Below, in pieces: positions 63,701 to 64,000 of a DNA stretch of 64,000 bases; the stretch's first letter is position 1, and every line of letters starts with the position of its first letter. The position numbers and the translations under genes were made by a program. The notes under the pieces were generated by a model. The model was not told the DNA's origin. It was given only the letters and a program-made list of their open reading frames with translations, and ran no database searches. Origin of the DNA: Notolepis coatsorum. Its lineage: Eukaryota > Chordata > Actinopteri > Aulopiformes > Paralepididae. The DNA lies in the NCBI GenBank assembly GCA_963971535.1, contig OZ020589.1, forward strand, positions 83,476,860 to 83,540,859, read 5' to 3'.

Positions 63701-63778
63701 CGCTGTACAGCGTGGTCTGGCGGTCAAAGCATGGCGGGCAATAACGTGTTACAGCGTTTCCGGCGGTGGATGTGTTAA

Positions 63779-64000
63779 GCCCGATGCGTCCGGTACCGGA
63801 CCCACAATGACATCGCGCCATAAATCCATCTCTACAGACTGTTTGAATTAATATAGCATTTTTTTTTTTTTTTCAAATGTAGCCAAGAGTAAAGACCCTA
63901 ACCCTGTCAAAACAGAAGTCAAAGTGTATATTTTCAGCATTTACATTTGTTTACCAATGAGTTTAACTGTTATTAGTGAAATATAAGAGTATAGAAATCT
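63779..64000. other. No gene seen
   Basis: Contains a poly(T) run (63859-63874); nothing further can be supported. Confidence 0.5.

Larger units (their letters stand above)
61190..63774 (+). mobile_element. TTAA-target non-autonomous element, copy E (with nested insertions)
   Basis: TTAA at 61186-61189 and 63775-63778; ends CACATTCCCTGCC and (reversed) CACATCCACCGCC. Shares with copy A ccaccactStaagcctatgg, gcagggctataac, cattcaacatcgattatc, tttttatcgttttctgca, a poly-G run and tcgtcagtaaatgctttatg. A hAT element (61515-62956) and a SINE tail (about 63505-63700) are inserted; without them the length (~0.95 kb) equals that of the other copies. No transposase. Confidence 0.9.

Overview
This window is vertebrate, almost certainly teleost fish, repeat-rich DNA. 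It contains L1-, L2/Rex1- and R2-type LINEs, BEL/Pao LTR elements, a Tc1-like transposase, hAT and TTAA-target DNA elements, a SINE tail with the fish 'ataaaagcgtc...ctaaatg' motif, intron-bearing genes and long microsatellites. There are no operons, Shine-Dalgarno sites or prokaryotic features. I see one intact, non-transposon-like gene: a three-exon, 238-codon P2X7-intracellular-domain-like gene at 41831-42994.

Layout. 1-4960: LINE relics, a hAT element (1485-2430) carrying a ~131-bp minisatellite, a solo-LTR-like element (2697-3366), a hAT transposase relic and an L2 relic. 4963-5945: a TTAA-flanked element. 5946-41080: a stack of nested insertions bracketed by ~120-bp inverted copies of one repeat. 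A plus-strand L1 relic (ORF1 at 6350-14757 in two pieces, ORF2 at 35964-40651) is the probable host. Into or between its parts fell BEL/Pao copy 1 (6595-14347, TSD ctacg), itself hit by a fold-back TTAA element; a minus-strand Rex1/L2-type LINE (14758 to ~18600); a hAT element (18621-20516, TSD actgtctc); a near-full-length minus-strand L1 (20531-27236, TSD of 15 bp); BEL/Pao copy 2 (28297-35878, LTRs ~99.5% identical by eye); and a TTAA element inside ORF2 (36835-37776).

41081-64000: the P2X7-like gene, more TTAA elements, a solo LTR (46708-47642, TSD tatcc), a disrupted Tc1-like transposase (53005-54727) with a hAT MITE beside it, an R2/NeSL-type LINE endonuclease fragment, minisatellites, a 5'-truncated L1, a minus-strand retroviral-type LTR with a tRNA-Trp-like primer site, and a TTAA element carrying a hAT insertion with perfect 8-bp TSD.

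The genes do not form a pathway; the biology is the layered history of transposition. Points of most interest: BEL copy 2 is very young by LTR identity but lacks protease and the RT core; a palindromic MITE sits exactly in the zinc knuckle of BEL copy 1 gag; at least five copies of one TTAA-element group (two subgroups) lie in 64 kb; and the small P2X7-like gene has perfectly phased introns. All element limits come from target-site duplications and terminal repeats read by eye; family names come from motif recognition, not from a database.
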